From JAJXXT01 sp963764465 (lineage in GTDB: Bacteria > Pseudomonadota > Alphaproteobacteria > Acetobacterales > Acetobacteraceae), in contig CAVXSO010000006.1 of NCBI GenBank assembly GCA_963764465.1, positions 868,001 to 932,000 on the forward strand: a stretch of 64,000 nucleotides of DNA. Reading direction: 5' to 3'. This document shows positions 8,803-15,940 of the stretch, piece after piece. The notes under the pieces are model-generated. The model made no database searches and was not told the origin of the DNA. It saw only the letters and a list, made by a program, of their open reading frames with translations. The number at the start of each line of letters is the position of its first letter. The first letter of the stretch is position 1. The translations under genes and the position numbers were made by a program.

Positions 8803-10191
8803 ATGCGCAGCCTTCGCGCCCGGCTTCTGTTGCTCTGGCTTGTCGCGGCTGTGGCCTCGGCGGCGGTTGCCGCGCTTCTGGCGAAGAGCGCCGGCGAGGC
8901 GCGCAGCGCGACCGGAGCACGTATCGAGGCCGCTCTCGACGACGCGTGCAGCGCGCTGTCGGACCGGTATGCATTTTACGTCAGCGGTTGGGCCGGTCCG
9001 GAAACGGTGGATGCTGGGTTTCGGCGCGATCTTGGCAGCGTTGCCTCGGTGGCCCTGGCTGGGTTCGCCGGCATTGCGGGCGGTTTCGTGCGCAGTGGAG
9101 AAGTGTTAGCGGCGTTCCCGGCATCGCCCCCCAACGCCCTCCTACCTGCGCTACGCAACGCTGCGGCCGCCGTCCTTTCCGATGCGCAGGACACCGCGAC
9201 GACCGTCGATCTCGGGATGGCACGCCTGGCGTTGCGCGCCTGTCCACTTCGCGGGCCGGTACCGAACCTCGTCGCTTTCGTGACCAGCCCATGGCCAGCC
9301 GCCGGGCAAAGCCCCGCGTTGCGCCTCGGGCTCGCCGCGCTGCTCGCCTTGATGCTGGCCCTGACCGCGGGCCTCGGTTGGGTACTCGCCGGGATCGTCC
9401 GCCGGGCGCGCAGCATCGAGTCGGCGCTCGCGGCAGCGGGCGATGCCGGGCTACCCCGTATCGGTCCCACCGGCGAGGCCGCCTTCGACCGCATCGCTGC
9501 GGCCCTCAATGAAGCCGGTAAACGTCTGCGCACAGCCGAAGCCGCCCGGGCTAGCCTCGCCGCGCGTGTGGCTGGAACCGAGCGCCTGGCCGCACTCGGC
9601 CGCATCGCCGCCGGTGTGGCGCACGAGATCCGCAATCCGCTGGCGGCGATCCGCCTTCGGGTTGAGGGATTGCCAGCCACCGAGCAGGCACGTGCCAATG
9701 CCCTGCTCGCGCAGATCGCACGAATCGATCGCCTGCTCGGCGAGTTGCTGTCCGCGACGCAGACGCCGGTGCCACATCCCTCCGTGACGGATCTCGATGG
9801 CCTGCTCAGCGAGGTGGCTGCGGCGCACCCGCCGATGGACGTCGCCAACCCGATCCCGGTCGCCGTGCTGGATCCGGAGCTCACCCGCCGCATCCTCGAC
9901 AACCTTGCGAGCAACGCAAGGCGAGCCTCACCGCCTGGAGGCCGCGTCCGAATCGAGGTGTCCCGTGACGCGCAGCATCTGTTGATCGCGATCGAGGATG
10001 ACGGGCCCGGGGTCGATCCCACGATTGCCGAACATATCTTCGAGCCCTTCTTCACCGACCACGCCGAGGGAACGGGACTTGGGCTCGCGATCGCGCGGGA
10101 ACTTGCCGAGGCCCAAGGCGGGTCGCTCCGCCTGGTGCCCTCGACCCACGGCGCTTGCTTCGAGCTGCTGTTGCCGTGGAGCGAACCCTGA
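8803..10191 (+). CDS. Membrane sensor histidine kinase
   Basis: This 462-residue kinase has a transmembrane segment at about 8-27, a periplasmic sensor loop of about 145 residues, and a second membrane segment at 174-197. A HAMP-like linker is followed by the dimerisation domain with the phospho-accepting His274 in GVAHEIRNPL. The ATPase domain has an N box (Asn367-Asn371), DDGPG at 399-403 and GTGLGLA at 423-429. The start MRSLRARLLLLWL puts the membrane helix at the N-terminus. Its stop overlaps the start of the NtrC-type regulator (TGATG), so they form a two-component pair. The sensor loop matches no domain I recognise. Confidence 0.9.
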   Translation: MRSLRARLLLLWLVAAVASAAVAALLAKSAGEARSATGARIEAALDDACSALSDRYAFYVSGWAGPETVDAGFRRDLGSVASVALAGFAGIAGGFVRSGEVLAAFPASPPNALLPALRNAAAAVLSDAQDTATTVDLGMARLALRACPLRGPVPNLVAFVTSPWPAAGQSPALRLGLAALLALMLALTAGLGWVLAGIVRRARSIESALAAAGDAGLPRIGPTGEAAFDRIAAALNEAGKRLRTAEAARASLAARVAGTERLAALGRIAAGVAHEIRNPLAAIRLRVEGLPATEQARANALLAQIARIDRLLGELLSATQTPVPHPSVTDLDGLLSEVAAAHPPMDVANPIPVAVLDPELTRRILDNLASNARRASPPGGRVRIEVSRDAQHLLIAIEDDGPGVDPTIAEHIFEPFFTDHAEGTGLGLAIARELAEAQGGSLRLVPSTHGACFELLLPWSEP

Positions 10192-12359
10192 TGGCGCACA
10201 TCCTGATCGTGGATGATGATGCTGGGCTGCGAGCAAGTCTTTCCGAGGCGCTGGCCGATCTCGGGCATACGGTCGAGGAAACATCCGACGGTGGCTCTGG
10301 CCTGAACCGGATTCGCGGTGGTGGCATCGACGCCGTGCTGCTCGATCTGCGCATGCCGGGGATGGACGGCCTTGCGGTGCTGCGCGCTCTGGCAGGCTCA
10401 AAGGCGCCCCCTATCGCCGTGCTGACAGCCGTGCCGACAGCCGCCAACACCATCGAGGCCATGCGCCTCGGTGCAGCCGACCATCTTGCCAAGCCCGTCG
10501 GCCGCCCGGCTCTGAAGGCGCTGATCGAACGCATGCTGGCGGCACCTGCAGCGCGCGGTGCGGCACCGGTACAGGCCGCCGACGATATCGTTGCCGTCTC
10601 CGAACCCATGCGCGAGGTGGTCAAGACAATTGGCCGGCTGGCCGACTCCGCGGCGACCGTCCTCATCACGGGCGAGACAGGAACGGGCAAGGAAGTCGTC
10701 GCTCGCGCGCTCCACCGCTACGGCAGTCGCGCTGCGCATCCCTTCGTCGCGGTGAATTGCGCCGCGATTCCCGCGGGGCTGCTGGAATCGGAGTTGTTCG
10801 GCCACCGCCGCGGCGCGTTTACCGGTGCCGTTGCCGACGCGCCCGGCAGCATCCGCGCCGCCGATCACGGGACGCTGTTCCTCGACGAGATCGGCGACAT
10901 GGACGCGGCAATGCAGGCGAAACTGCTGCGTGTGCTGGAGACCCGAGAAATCGTGCCGGTCGGCGGCAGCCGCCCCATCCCCATCGACGTCCGGATCGTC
11001 GCGGCCACGCATCGCGACCTCGCGCAACGCGTGGCGGAAGGAAAGTTCCGCGAGGATCTCTATTACCGCCTCAGTGTCGTGCCGCTGAACTTGCCACCTC
11101 TGCGCGAGCGCCTGGCGGACATTCTGCCATTGGCGGAGCGCTTCCTTGGGGCCGGACGCAGATTATCGGCGGGGGCCGCGGCACACCTCCTGGCGCATCC
11201 GTGGCCTGGCAACGTCCGCGAGCTGCGCAACGCGATGGAACGCGTGGCGGCCCTGGGGAGGGGGGGGCTTGTCGAGGCGTCCGAACTCGATTTTCTCGGG
11301 CCGCCCCTCCCGGCGGCGGAACCGCGCGCGACGACGCTTGCCGAGGCCGTCGCCCAGCTCGAGGCGCGGATGATCCGTGAGGCACTCTCGGAGACGGGCG
11401 GAAACCGGGCCGAAGCGGCTCGGCGGCTCGGCATCCATCGCCAATTGCTCTACGAGAAGCTTCGGCGGCTTGAGCCCGACATGTCCGAAATCCGGACGGG
11501 CGGTGTCGGGGGAAAAGACGCTCCGGACTTCTCAGATATGAGTCTTAATCTTGTTAAATCAATACTTTCATGGATGGCACGCGGGATGCTGAAGGAGGTC
11601 AGCCGGGCATCGGCGCCCGGCGAAACGGAGATCACCATGATACGCTTGAAGACCACGCTCCTTGCCGCAACCGCCAGCCTCGCGCTGGCAATGCCAGCCT
11701 TCGCGCAAGGCACTGGTCCATTCGACCCCAACCAGCTTCCGGCCGTCAGCGGCAAAGTCGCGAACTACACGATCACCCCGCGCGGGGACGTGGATGGGTT
11801 CATCCTCGCCGACGGCACCGAGGTGCACCTGCCGCCCCCCGACAGCACGGCGTTGGTCTACGCGGTCAAACCCGGCGACAGCGTGACCGTGCACGGGTTG
11901 CGCACGCGCAATGGCGCAATGGTCGCGGCAATGAGCGTCACCAACGATGCGACGCACGCGACTGTCGCGGTTGAGCCGCATGAGCGCGGCCACCATTGGT
12001 TTGGCCAGGCGCTGGATGCGACCGGTACGATCAAGGCGCCGTTACATGACCCGCGCGGCAGCGTGAACGGTGTTTTGCTGGCTGATGGCACGCAGGTTCG
12101 CCTGCCGCCGCGCGACGCCGCGCACATGGCCGAGGCGCTGGCCGTCGGCAAGACGATCACCGTGAAAGGTGATGGCTACCAGGGCCCCCTCGGCCGCATG
12201 ATCGTCGCGCGCTCGATCGGGCCCGACGCCCAGCACATGACGAAGATCGCGGCGCCGCACCCGCACCACTTCGCCGGGATGGCGCATCATCGCATGGCGC
12301 ACGATCCGGCTGGCGCGCCGCCCGCCGGGCCCGGTGGCGTTCCGCCCTCGAAGGGCTAA
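10191..12359 (+). CDS. NtrC-type sigma-54 activator, open in frame into a secreted protein
   Basis: Residues 1-115 are a receiver with DDD at 8-10 and acceptor Asp52. Residues 135-370 are a sigma-54-interacting AAA+ domain with Walker A GETGTGKE (161-168), an intact GAFTGA loop (208-213) and Walker B TLFLDEIGD. A Fis-type helix-turn-helix is at about 402-425 (GGNRAEAARRLGIHRQLLYEKL). A normal regulator would stop near residue 430. Here no stop occurs: the frame crosses a 50-codon linker and enters, in frame, the signal peptide of the next protein (Met483 at 11637). A 722-residue fusion with an internal signal peptide is unlikely to be the working form. It is either a lost stop codon or overlapping use of the linker as promoter DNA. 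Confidence 0.85.
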   Translation: MAHILIVDDDAGLRASLSEALADLGHTVEETSDGGSGLNRIRGGGIDAVLLDLRMPGMDGLAVLRALAGSKAPPIAVLTAVPTAANTIEAMRLGAADHLAKPVGRPALKALIERMLAAPAARGAAPVQAADDIVAVSEPMREVVKTIGRLADSAATVLITGETGTGKEVVARALHRYGSRAAHPFVAVNCAAIPAGLLESELFGHRRGAFTGAVADAPGSIRAADHGTLFLDEIGDMDAAMQAKLLRVLETREIVPVGGSRPIPIDVRIVAATHRDLAQRVAEGKFREDLYYRLSVVPLNLPPLRERLADILPLAERFLGAGRRLSAGAAAHLLAHPWPGNVRELRNAMERVAALGRGGLVEASELDFLGPPLPAAEPRATTLAEAVAQLEARMIREALSETGGNRAEAARRLGIHRQLLYEKLRRLEPDMSEIRTGGVGGKDAPDFSDMSLNLVKSILSWMARGMLKEVSRASAPGETEITMIRLKTTLLAATASLALAMPAFAQGTGPFDPNQLPAVSGKVANYTITPRGDVDGFILADGTEVHLPPPDSTALVYAVKPGDSVTVHGLRTRNGAMVAAMSVTNDATHATVAVEPHERGHHWFGQALDATGTIKAPLHDPRGSVNGVLLADGTQVRLPPRDAAHMAEALAVGKTITVKGDGYQGPLGRMIVARSIGPDAQHMTKIAAPHPHHFAGMAHHRMAHDPAGAPPAGPGGVPPSKG
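11483..11528 (+). promoter_or_regulatory. Candidate enhancer sites for the NtrC-type activator
   Basis: Two TCCGGAC copies lie at 11491-11497 and 11522-11528. Their TCCGGA palindromes are 31 bp centre to centre, about three helical turns. The first also pairs as GTCCG-N5-CGGAC at 11483-11497. They lie roughly 75-105 bp upstream of the predicted sigma-54 start site, the normal position for activator sites. No binding evidence. Confidence 0.45.
11575..11590 (+). promoter_or_regulatory. Sigma-54 promoter of the secreted repeat protein
   Basis: TGGCAC-GCGGG-ATGC matches the consensus TGGCAC-N5-TTGC at every position except the first T of the -12 element. The invariant GG (11576-11577) and GC (11588-11589) have the required spacing. 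Predicted transcription start is near 11600, about 37 bp before the ATG at 11637. A GAFTGA-bearing activator lies immediately upstream. Confidence 0.65.
11637..12359 (+). CDS. Secreted two-repeat beta-rich protein with His-rich tail, function unknown
   Basis: Read from the ATG at 11637 (GGAG about 6 nt upstream) this is a 240-residue protein with a clear signal peptide ending in MPAFAQ (residue 24). Two repeats of about 66 residues follow at 38-103 and 129-196, each with the pattern DPRGxVxGxxLADGTxVxLPP, then VKPGDSVTVHG or VGKTITVKG, then a basic Gly-rich turn. The repeats look OB-like and beta-rich, but I do not recognise the family. The tail (residues 200-222) is rich in His and Met (HPHHFAGMAHHRMAH) and could bind metal, which is inference. 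It shares its reading frame with the upstream regulator, and its 3' end overlaps pyrF by 4 bp, convergently. Confidence 0.75.
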   Translation: MIRLKTTLLAATASLALAMPAFAQGTGPFDPNQLPAVSGKVANYTITPRGDVDGFILADGTEVHLPPPDSTALVYAVKPGDSVTVHGLRTRNGAMVAAMSVTNDATHATVAVEPHERGHHWFGQALDATGTIKAPLHDPRGSVNGVLLADGTQVRLPPRDAAHMAEALAVGKTITVKGDGYQGPLGRMIVARSIGPDAQHMTKIAAPHPHHFAGMAHHRMAHDPAGAPPAGPGGVPPSKG

Positions 12360-13111
12360 TCCGCGGAGGACCCGCCCGCGCCCATCTCGTCAAGGATGGC
12401 GCGGGCGGCTACCGCGGGATCAGGTGCCGCGATCACCGGGCGCGCAACCACGAGATAATCGGAGCCGCGCGCCAATGCCTCGGCCGGCGTGGCGATGCGG
12501 ACCTGATCGCCCTTCGCGGCACCGGCCGGGCGTATCCCCGGCGTGACGACGAGCAGCTGGTTACTGCCGGCCGCCGCTCGCAAGGCACGCGGGTCATCGG
12601 CCGCCGAGGCGACGATGCCGTGCACACCGCATTCGACCGCCTGGCGCGCGCGGCGCCGTACCAGGCCGTCCACCCCCTCCGCGTAGCCAGCGTCTCGTAG
12701 TGCGGCGTCGTCCAGGCTGGTCAGCACGGTGATGGCGAGAATGCGAGTGGGCGTGCCGGCGGCACCGCGGACGGCGGCCGCCATCACCTGCCTCTCGCCA
12801 TGGACCGTGACGAAGCTCGCTCCTCGCTCCGCAGCACGCGCCACGCCCTGTTCGACCGTCTGGCCGATATCGTGCAGCTTCACGTCGAGGAAGAGCTCGC
12901 GGCCGCCGGTGGTGAGGTCGCGGATCAGCGCCTCCGCGCCCTCCGCGTGGGCGAGCCATGGGCCTAGCTTGTAGAATGAAACAATGCCGTCGAGACGCTC
13001 GATGATCGCGCGCGCGGCGGCAACCGTGGGCACGTCGAGCCCGACGATGAGCCGCCGCGACATCGCATGCGGCACATCGCGCGCCGCCTGCTGGTTTGCT
13101 GTCGCCGTCAT
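12356..13111 (-). CDS. pyrF: Orotidine 5'-phosphate decarboxylase
   Basis: PyrF makes UMP from OMP in the last step of pyrimidine synthesis. The catalytic DxKxxDIxxT signature is present as DVKLHDIGQT with Asp76, Lys78 and Asp81. The phosphate-binding end reads VVTPGIRPAG and later VVARPV, where GRPI is more usual. The 251-residue form carries about 16 residues before MSRRLIVGLDVP, so the true start may be the internal Met17; neither start has a strong Shine-Dalgarno sequence. Confidence 0.93.
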   Translation of the reverse strand: MTATANQQAARDVPHAMSRRLIVGLDVPTVAAARAIIERLDGIVSFYKLGPWLAHAEGAEALIRDLTTGGRELFLDVKLHDIGQTVEQGVARAAERGASFVTVHGERQVMAAAVRGAAGTPTRILAITVLTSLDDAALRDAGYAEGVDGLVRRRARQAVECGVHGIVASAADDPRALRAAAGSNQLLVVTPGIRPAGAAKGDQVRIATPAEALARGSDYLVVARPVIAAPDPAVAARAILDEMGAGGSSAD

Positions 13112-13167
13112 GTCGCCAAGATCGGCGGCCGATCGCGGCCGGTCAACCGCGGGTCGTAACCAGCGGC

Positions 13168-13323
13168 TCAGTTCCAGTGGGCAGGCACCCAGGAGCCGCG
13201 GTCATTGTAATGGCCGGGGACCCAATGCGCGGCCGGACGCGGCGGCGGTGGCCGCTCGACGACGCAACCGGCGAGAACCAGAGCCGAGAGAGCGAGCAGC
13301 ATTGCGGCAGATATTTTTCCCAC
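13168..13323 (-). CDS. Small lipoprotein, 51 aa
   Basis: A GTG start at 13323 is preceded by AAAGGAG 8 nt upstream. The product has a short basic N-terminus, a hydrophobic stretch and a lipobox LVLAGC with lipidated Cys20. The mature part has a proline run (RPPPPRP) and two aromatic repeats, HWVPGHY and SWVPAHW. These resemble the YXWGXW-type repeats of small envelope lipoproteins, though the match is by eye. It lies between a 56-aa gene and pyrF on the same strand. Confidence 0.7.
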   Translation of the reverse strand: MGKISAAMLLALSALVLAGCVVERPPPPRPAAHWVPGHYNDRGSWVPAHWN

Positions 13324-13342
13324 GTTGCTCGCTCCTTTCCCG

Positions 13343-13513
13343 TCAGGTCCAATGAGCGGAGGCCCGGAAGCCGCGCGCCACGCGACAGAAGCGCGCCTGG
13401 CGTGCTGGCGCCTTGGCCGACCGCACCGCAGCGACCGGGGAACGGAGAAGGGTGGCAGCGCAATCCAACGGGTCGCGAAAACGGGTAACCATCTCCCCGA
13501 TGCGATTCGACAT
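13343..13513 (-). CDS. Small basic protein, 56 aa, unknown
   Basis: The frame MSNRIGEMVTRFRDPL starts at 13513 after GGAGG with 8-nt spacing and ends 19 bp before the lipoprotein start. It is Arg/Ala-rich with no membrane helix and no domain I recognise. Support is limited to the strong ribosome site and the shared spacing with the lipoprotein gene. Confidence 0.45.
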   Translation of the reverse strand: MSNRIGEMVTRFRDPLDCAATLLRSPVAAVRSAKAPARQARFCRVARGFRASAHWT

Positions 13514-13681
13514 TGCTCGTTCCTCCATGGGCTGACGGGGCGACGACGTCAAATATCCTTCTGGCGTGTCGCGGCGATGCTACGGCGGGGTCGCGGCGGT
13601 TTTCGGACGTCGGAACCTGCTGTCACCGTCGACCCGCCCGGGGAGGCCGTGCCGCCCGCCGCCGTGCTAGGGTCCGCGGCG

Positions 13682-13892
13682 ATGGATCGCGATAGTATTC
13701 CCATGATCGCGCGGATCGGTCGCGACGGCACCGTAGTTGGCAGCCGCGCCGTTACACCTTGGTGGAGCTTCACCAAGACGCTCATTGCCGCCGCGGTGAT
13801 GCGGCTCATCGAGCGCGGGCAAACCGCGCTGGACGAGGAACTCCCCGACACCGGCGCCACCCCGCGCGGCCTGCTGCTGCACCGCGCGGGCC
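13682..13892 (+). pseudogene. Serine beta-lactamase-family gene, N-terminal fragment
   Basis: About 70 codons encode the start of a class C beta-lactamase/esterase-type serine hydrolase. The catalytic SxxK motif is present as SFTK, followed by AAVMRLIERGQTALDEELP and LLLHRAG, where intact relatives continue with LPDYG. Here the match stops abruptly near 13892 and the frame runs into foreign sequence (RFICARVGHDR, then stop). The rest of the gene reappears about 1.9 kb downstream at 15770. Confidence 0.75.
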
Positions 13893-13907
13893 GCTTTATC
13901 TGCGCTC

Positions 13908-14363
13908 GTGTCGGCCACGATCGGTGAGATCCCGATCGTCTTTTCCCGCGCGCCGGCCATGAAGCATTGCGCGTTGGCGGCTGTCGAGTGGTTGATCCTC
14001 CCCGCGGTCTTCAGCCGCCAGTGCTACGTCGCGCAGGCGGCGCACAAGGAAAGCAGCCTGCGCGCCCCGCTCGCGGTTGCGGCATGGGTCTTCGTCTCGC
14101 CGGAGGTCGATCAGAAACTGTCGTCGGGCCTCTCGCGGCGCGCCCGCCTGCGCCCGGACGAACCAAAATGCGGCGAAATTGCTTGGATCACCGAGGTCGT
14201 GGGCGATGCGCATGGGGTTGCCAGTGCCATCGAATGGCTGCGGGCCGGGCCGTTCAGGGGGCGGGGTGCCACGCTCATCATGCGCGGTTCCGCGGGCAGG
14301 GCGCGCTTCGGCACGTTAGCGGAATTGGCCTCTCAAGGCGTCGAGGCGACCGCTCAATCGTGA
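13908..14363 (+). CDS. RTX-toxin-activating lysine acyltransferase homologue (HlyC-like), probably inactive
   Basis: The 151-residue product follows the HlyC/RtxC pattern: TIGEIPIVFSRAPAMKH, then VEWLILPAV, WVFVSPEVDQKL, LRPDEPKCGEIAWITEVVGD, and a GPFRGRG tail. Family members acylate lysines of RTX toxins in the cytoplasm. Aligned by eye to E. coli HlyC, the catalytic His23 position is Met18 and the catalytic Asp92 position is Glu96. The usual DEWxSGD has become DEPKCGE. The GTG start at 13908 gives a nearly full-length protein. No RTX toxin gene with repeats is adjacent, so this looks like a decaying remnant. Confidence 0.65.
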   Translation: MSATIGEIPIVFSRAPAMKHCALAAVEWLILPAVFSRQCYVAQAAHKESSLRAPLAVAAWVFVSPEVDQKLSSGLSRRARLRPDEPKCGEIAWITEVVGDAHGVASAIEWLRAGPFRGRGATLIMRGSAGRARFGTLAELASQGVEATAQS

Positions 14364-14418
14364 CGATGGATCGTTCCAGGGAAGCCGGCACGTTGGCTGA
14401 TGCCGAGTGCGTGTTGTC

Positions 14419-15110
14419 ATGAGACGCCGTCGGAAGTTCCTGGTCGCCGACTGCGCGGTTATCATCGCTATCCTGCTGTTGGCATACGATCTGGCCGGCG
14501 GCGGCGTCACCCTCCGCTACCGGCTGACCGTCGATGTCGACGTCAATGGCGTGACCCGCACGGGATCAGGGGTCGTTCAAGTCACGTATCAATCATTGCC
14601 GCAATGGTTCATCGAGGCACTGCCGTTGGATTGGGCTGCGCAGTTCCATGGCAGCCTCACGGGCTCCGCCATCACGGTTGATCTCGGTGACCGCGGTTTG
14701 CTGTTCGTGGTCAACAGCTTTCCATTTCTGGCCAACACACAGGGATACCTCGCCCTGCCGCGCGGTGCGTCACTCGACCTCCTCCCCTTCGTTGCGTACC
14801 GCTCGCTGTTCCCCCAGATGCCCAAGAGTTTCCGGAAAGCGGACCGTCGTGGGTAATCATGGGTCGTGCCCGCCAGATACGAAATGCAAAGGTAGCACCG
14901 ATAAATATCCCGCCTGAAGACCTGCCGATGTTGGTACGCTTCACCAACATCAACGACCGCAACTCGATCGAAGAAGTCGACCCGCGCGATCTCGCCGCCG
15001 CTTACGGTCCCGGCGTTCGCCTCGTCGGCGTAACATTCGAGCTCACCCACGATCCGGTAACGCCCATACCGAGCGTTTGGCCATCCTGGCTGAAGTTAGA
15101 AAAAGATTGA
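14419..15110 (+). pseudogene. Unknown gene split by a frameshift
   Basis: Two consecutive frames appear to be one gene. Frame A (14419-14856, 145 aa) starts MRRRRKFLVADC with one N-terminal membrane helix and encodes a beta-rich domain (YRLTVDVDVNGV, then LPRGASLDLLPF). Frame B (14859-15110) continues NAKVAPINIPPEDLPMLVRFTNINDRNSIEEVDP. They are offset by one frame and abut near 14850. DPRDLAAAYGPGVRL and the tail ending WPSWLKLEKD look like the natural C-terminus. I do not recognise the family; frame B could also be read as a separate 83-aa gene. Confidence 0.55.
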
Positions 15111-15184
15111 CGGTTCGCCTTTTCGCACCAGACTCTATGGGGATTTTCCAAAATCAGCACTGTTGCATTCAAGAAAGGCAACAA

Positions 15185-15940
15185 ATGACTCAGATCTCTA
15201 ACCCTTCGACGATACTGATGACCGCCATCCTGTCAATGGACACGTACAATCGCGATGGGACGTACGCGCCACTCGCGATGAAGGGAAGGATGCCCACTGT
15301 AAAAGGCTCGCAATTGGGCGCCTGGACTCTAGGCACTGCAGACTTTAATCCTTCCACCGCATTTGGTGCCATCGCGTGGACGTCGAACAACCAGACTATC
15401 ATTGCCTACGAAGGAACTATAGCCCAATCACTCGGCTCCTTGTATAGATCAGCAGTTAACGGCTACGGCATTTTCTTTGGTTCCCCCACCGGGCCGATAG
15501 CCACCGCAGCGCTCGATTTTTACAATCAAGCACTGAATGATGGCCAAAATAGCGGCAACATTATCCTGACCGGACATTCCCTGGGCGGCGGGGTGGCGGG
15601 CTTCGTCGGTGCCCTTGAAGGCAAGCAGGGCATTCTGTTCGACAACATGAGTTACTCGGGAGCCGTAGAAAACGCATACAAACTGGCGGCAGGGTATGCG
15701 ATGTACGATCGGACATCGCATACCACAATCCAGACCAGCAACCCACAACTTGCCACCAAAATCTATTCCTATTCGAACGTGGGTCATGGCTATCTGCGGC
15801 GCCTGATCGAACGCGTGACGGACGCGCCTTTCGTGACGGCACTGCGTAGCCTCCTGCTCGCTCCGCTGGGGCTTACGGCCGGTGTCGTTGGCACGCGCGA
15901 TGAGATGGCGATGTGCGCGATACCGACCGACCGCAGCTAG
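15185..15940 (+). CDS. Chimeric ORF: RTX-type lipase N-domain joined to beta-lactamase-family tail
   Basis: Residues 1 to about 192 resemble the lipase domain of large calcium-binding RTX lipases: LSMDTYNRDGTY near the start, TIIAYEGT, VNGYGIFFGSPTG, and the nucleophile elbow GHSLGGGVAG. At about residue 194 the sequence switches to YSNVGHGYLRRLIERV and LLLAPLGL, which is the YxN box and downstream part of a serine beta-lactamase-family protein. The frame ends at a TAG (15938-15940) where relatives of this motif have a Tyr before HPGWVYHG. No RTX repeats or secretion signal remain. The start has AAAGG 7 nt upstream. Confidence 0.65.
   Translation: MTQISNPSTILMTAILSMDTYNRDGTYAPLAMKGRMPTVKGSQLGAWTLGTADFNPSTAFGAIAWTSNNQTIIAYEGTIAQSLGSLYRSAVNGYGIFFGSPTGPIATAALDFYNQALNDGQNSGNIILTGHSLGGGVAGFVGALEGKQGILFDNMSYSGAVENAYKLAAGYAMYDRTSHTTIQTSNPQLATKIYSYSNVGHGYLRRLIERVTDAPFVTALRSLLLAPLGLTAGVVGTRDEMAMCAIPTDRS

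Larger units (their letters stand above)
13893..15770 (+). other. Foreign segment inserted in the beta-lactamase-family gene
   Basis: Between the two fragments lie about 1.88 kb with unrelated genes: an RTX-type acyltransferase, a frameshifted unknown gene and a truncated RTX-type lipase. Part of it is visibly lower in G+C than its neighbours (29 of 60 bases at 15421-15480). About 45-50 host codons are missing at the junction, so it is a replacement rather than a clean insertion. I found no transposase and no obvious target-site duplication. Confidence 0.65.

Noticed and set aside
13893..15770. Insertion sequence or phage as the carrier of the foreign segment
   Set aside because: No transposase, integrase, terminal inverted repeats or target duplication could be seen.
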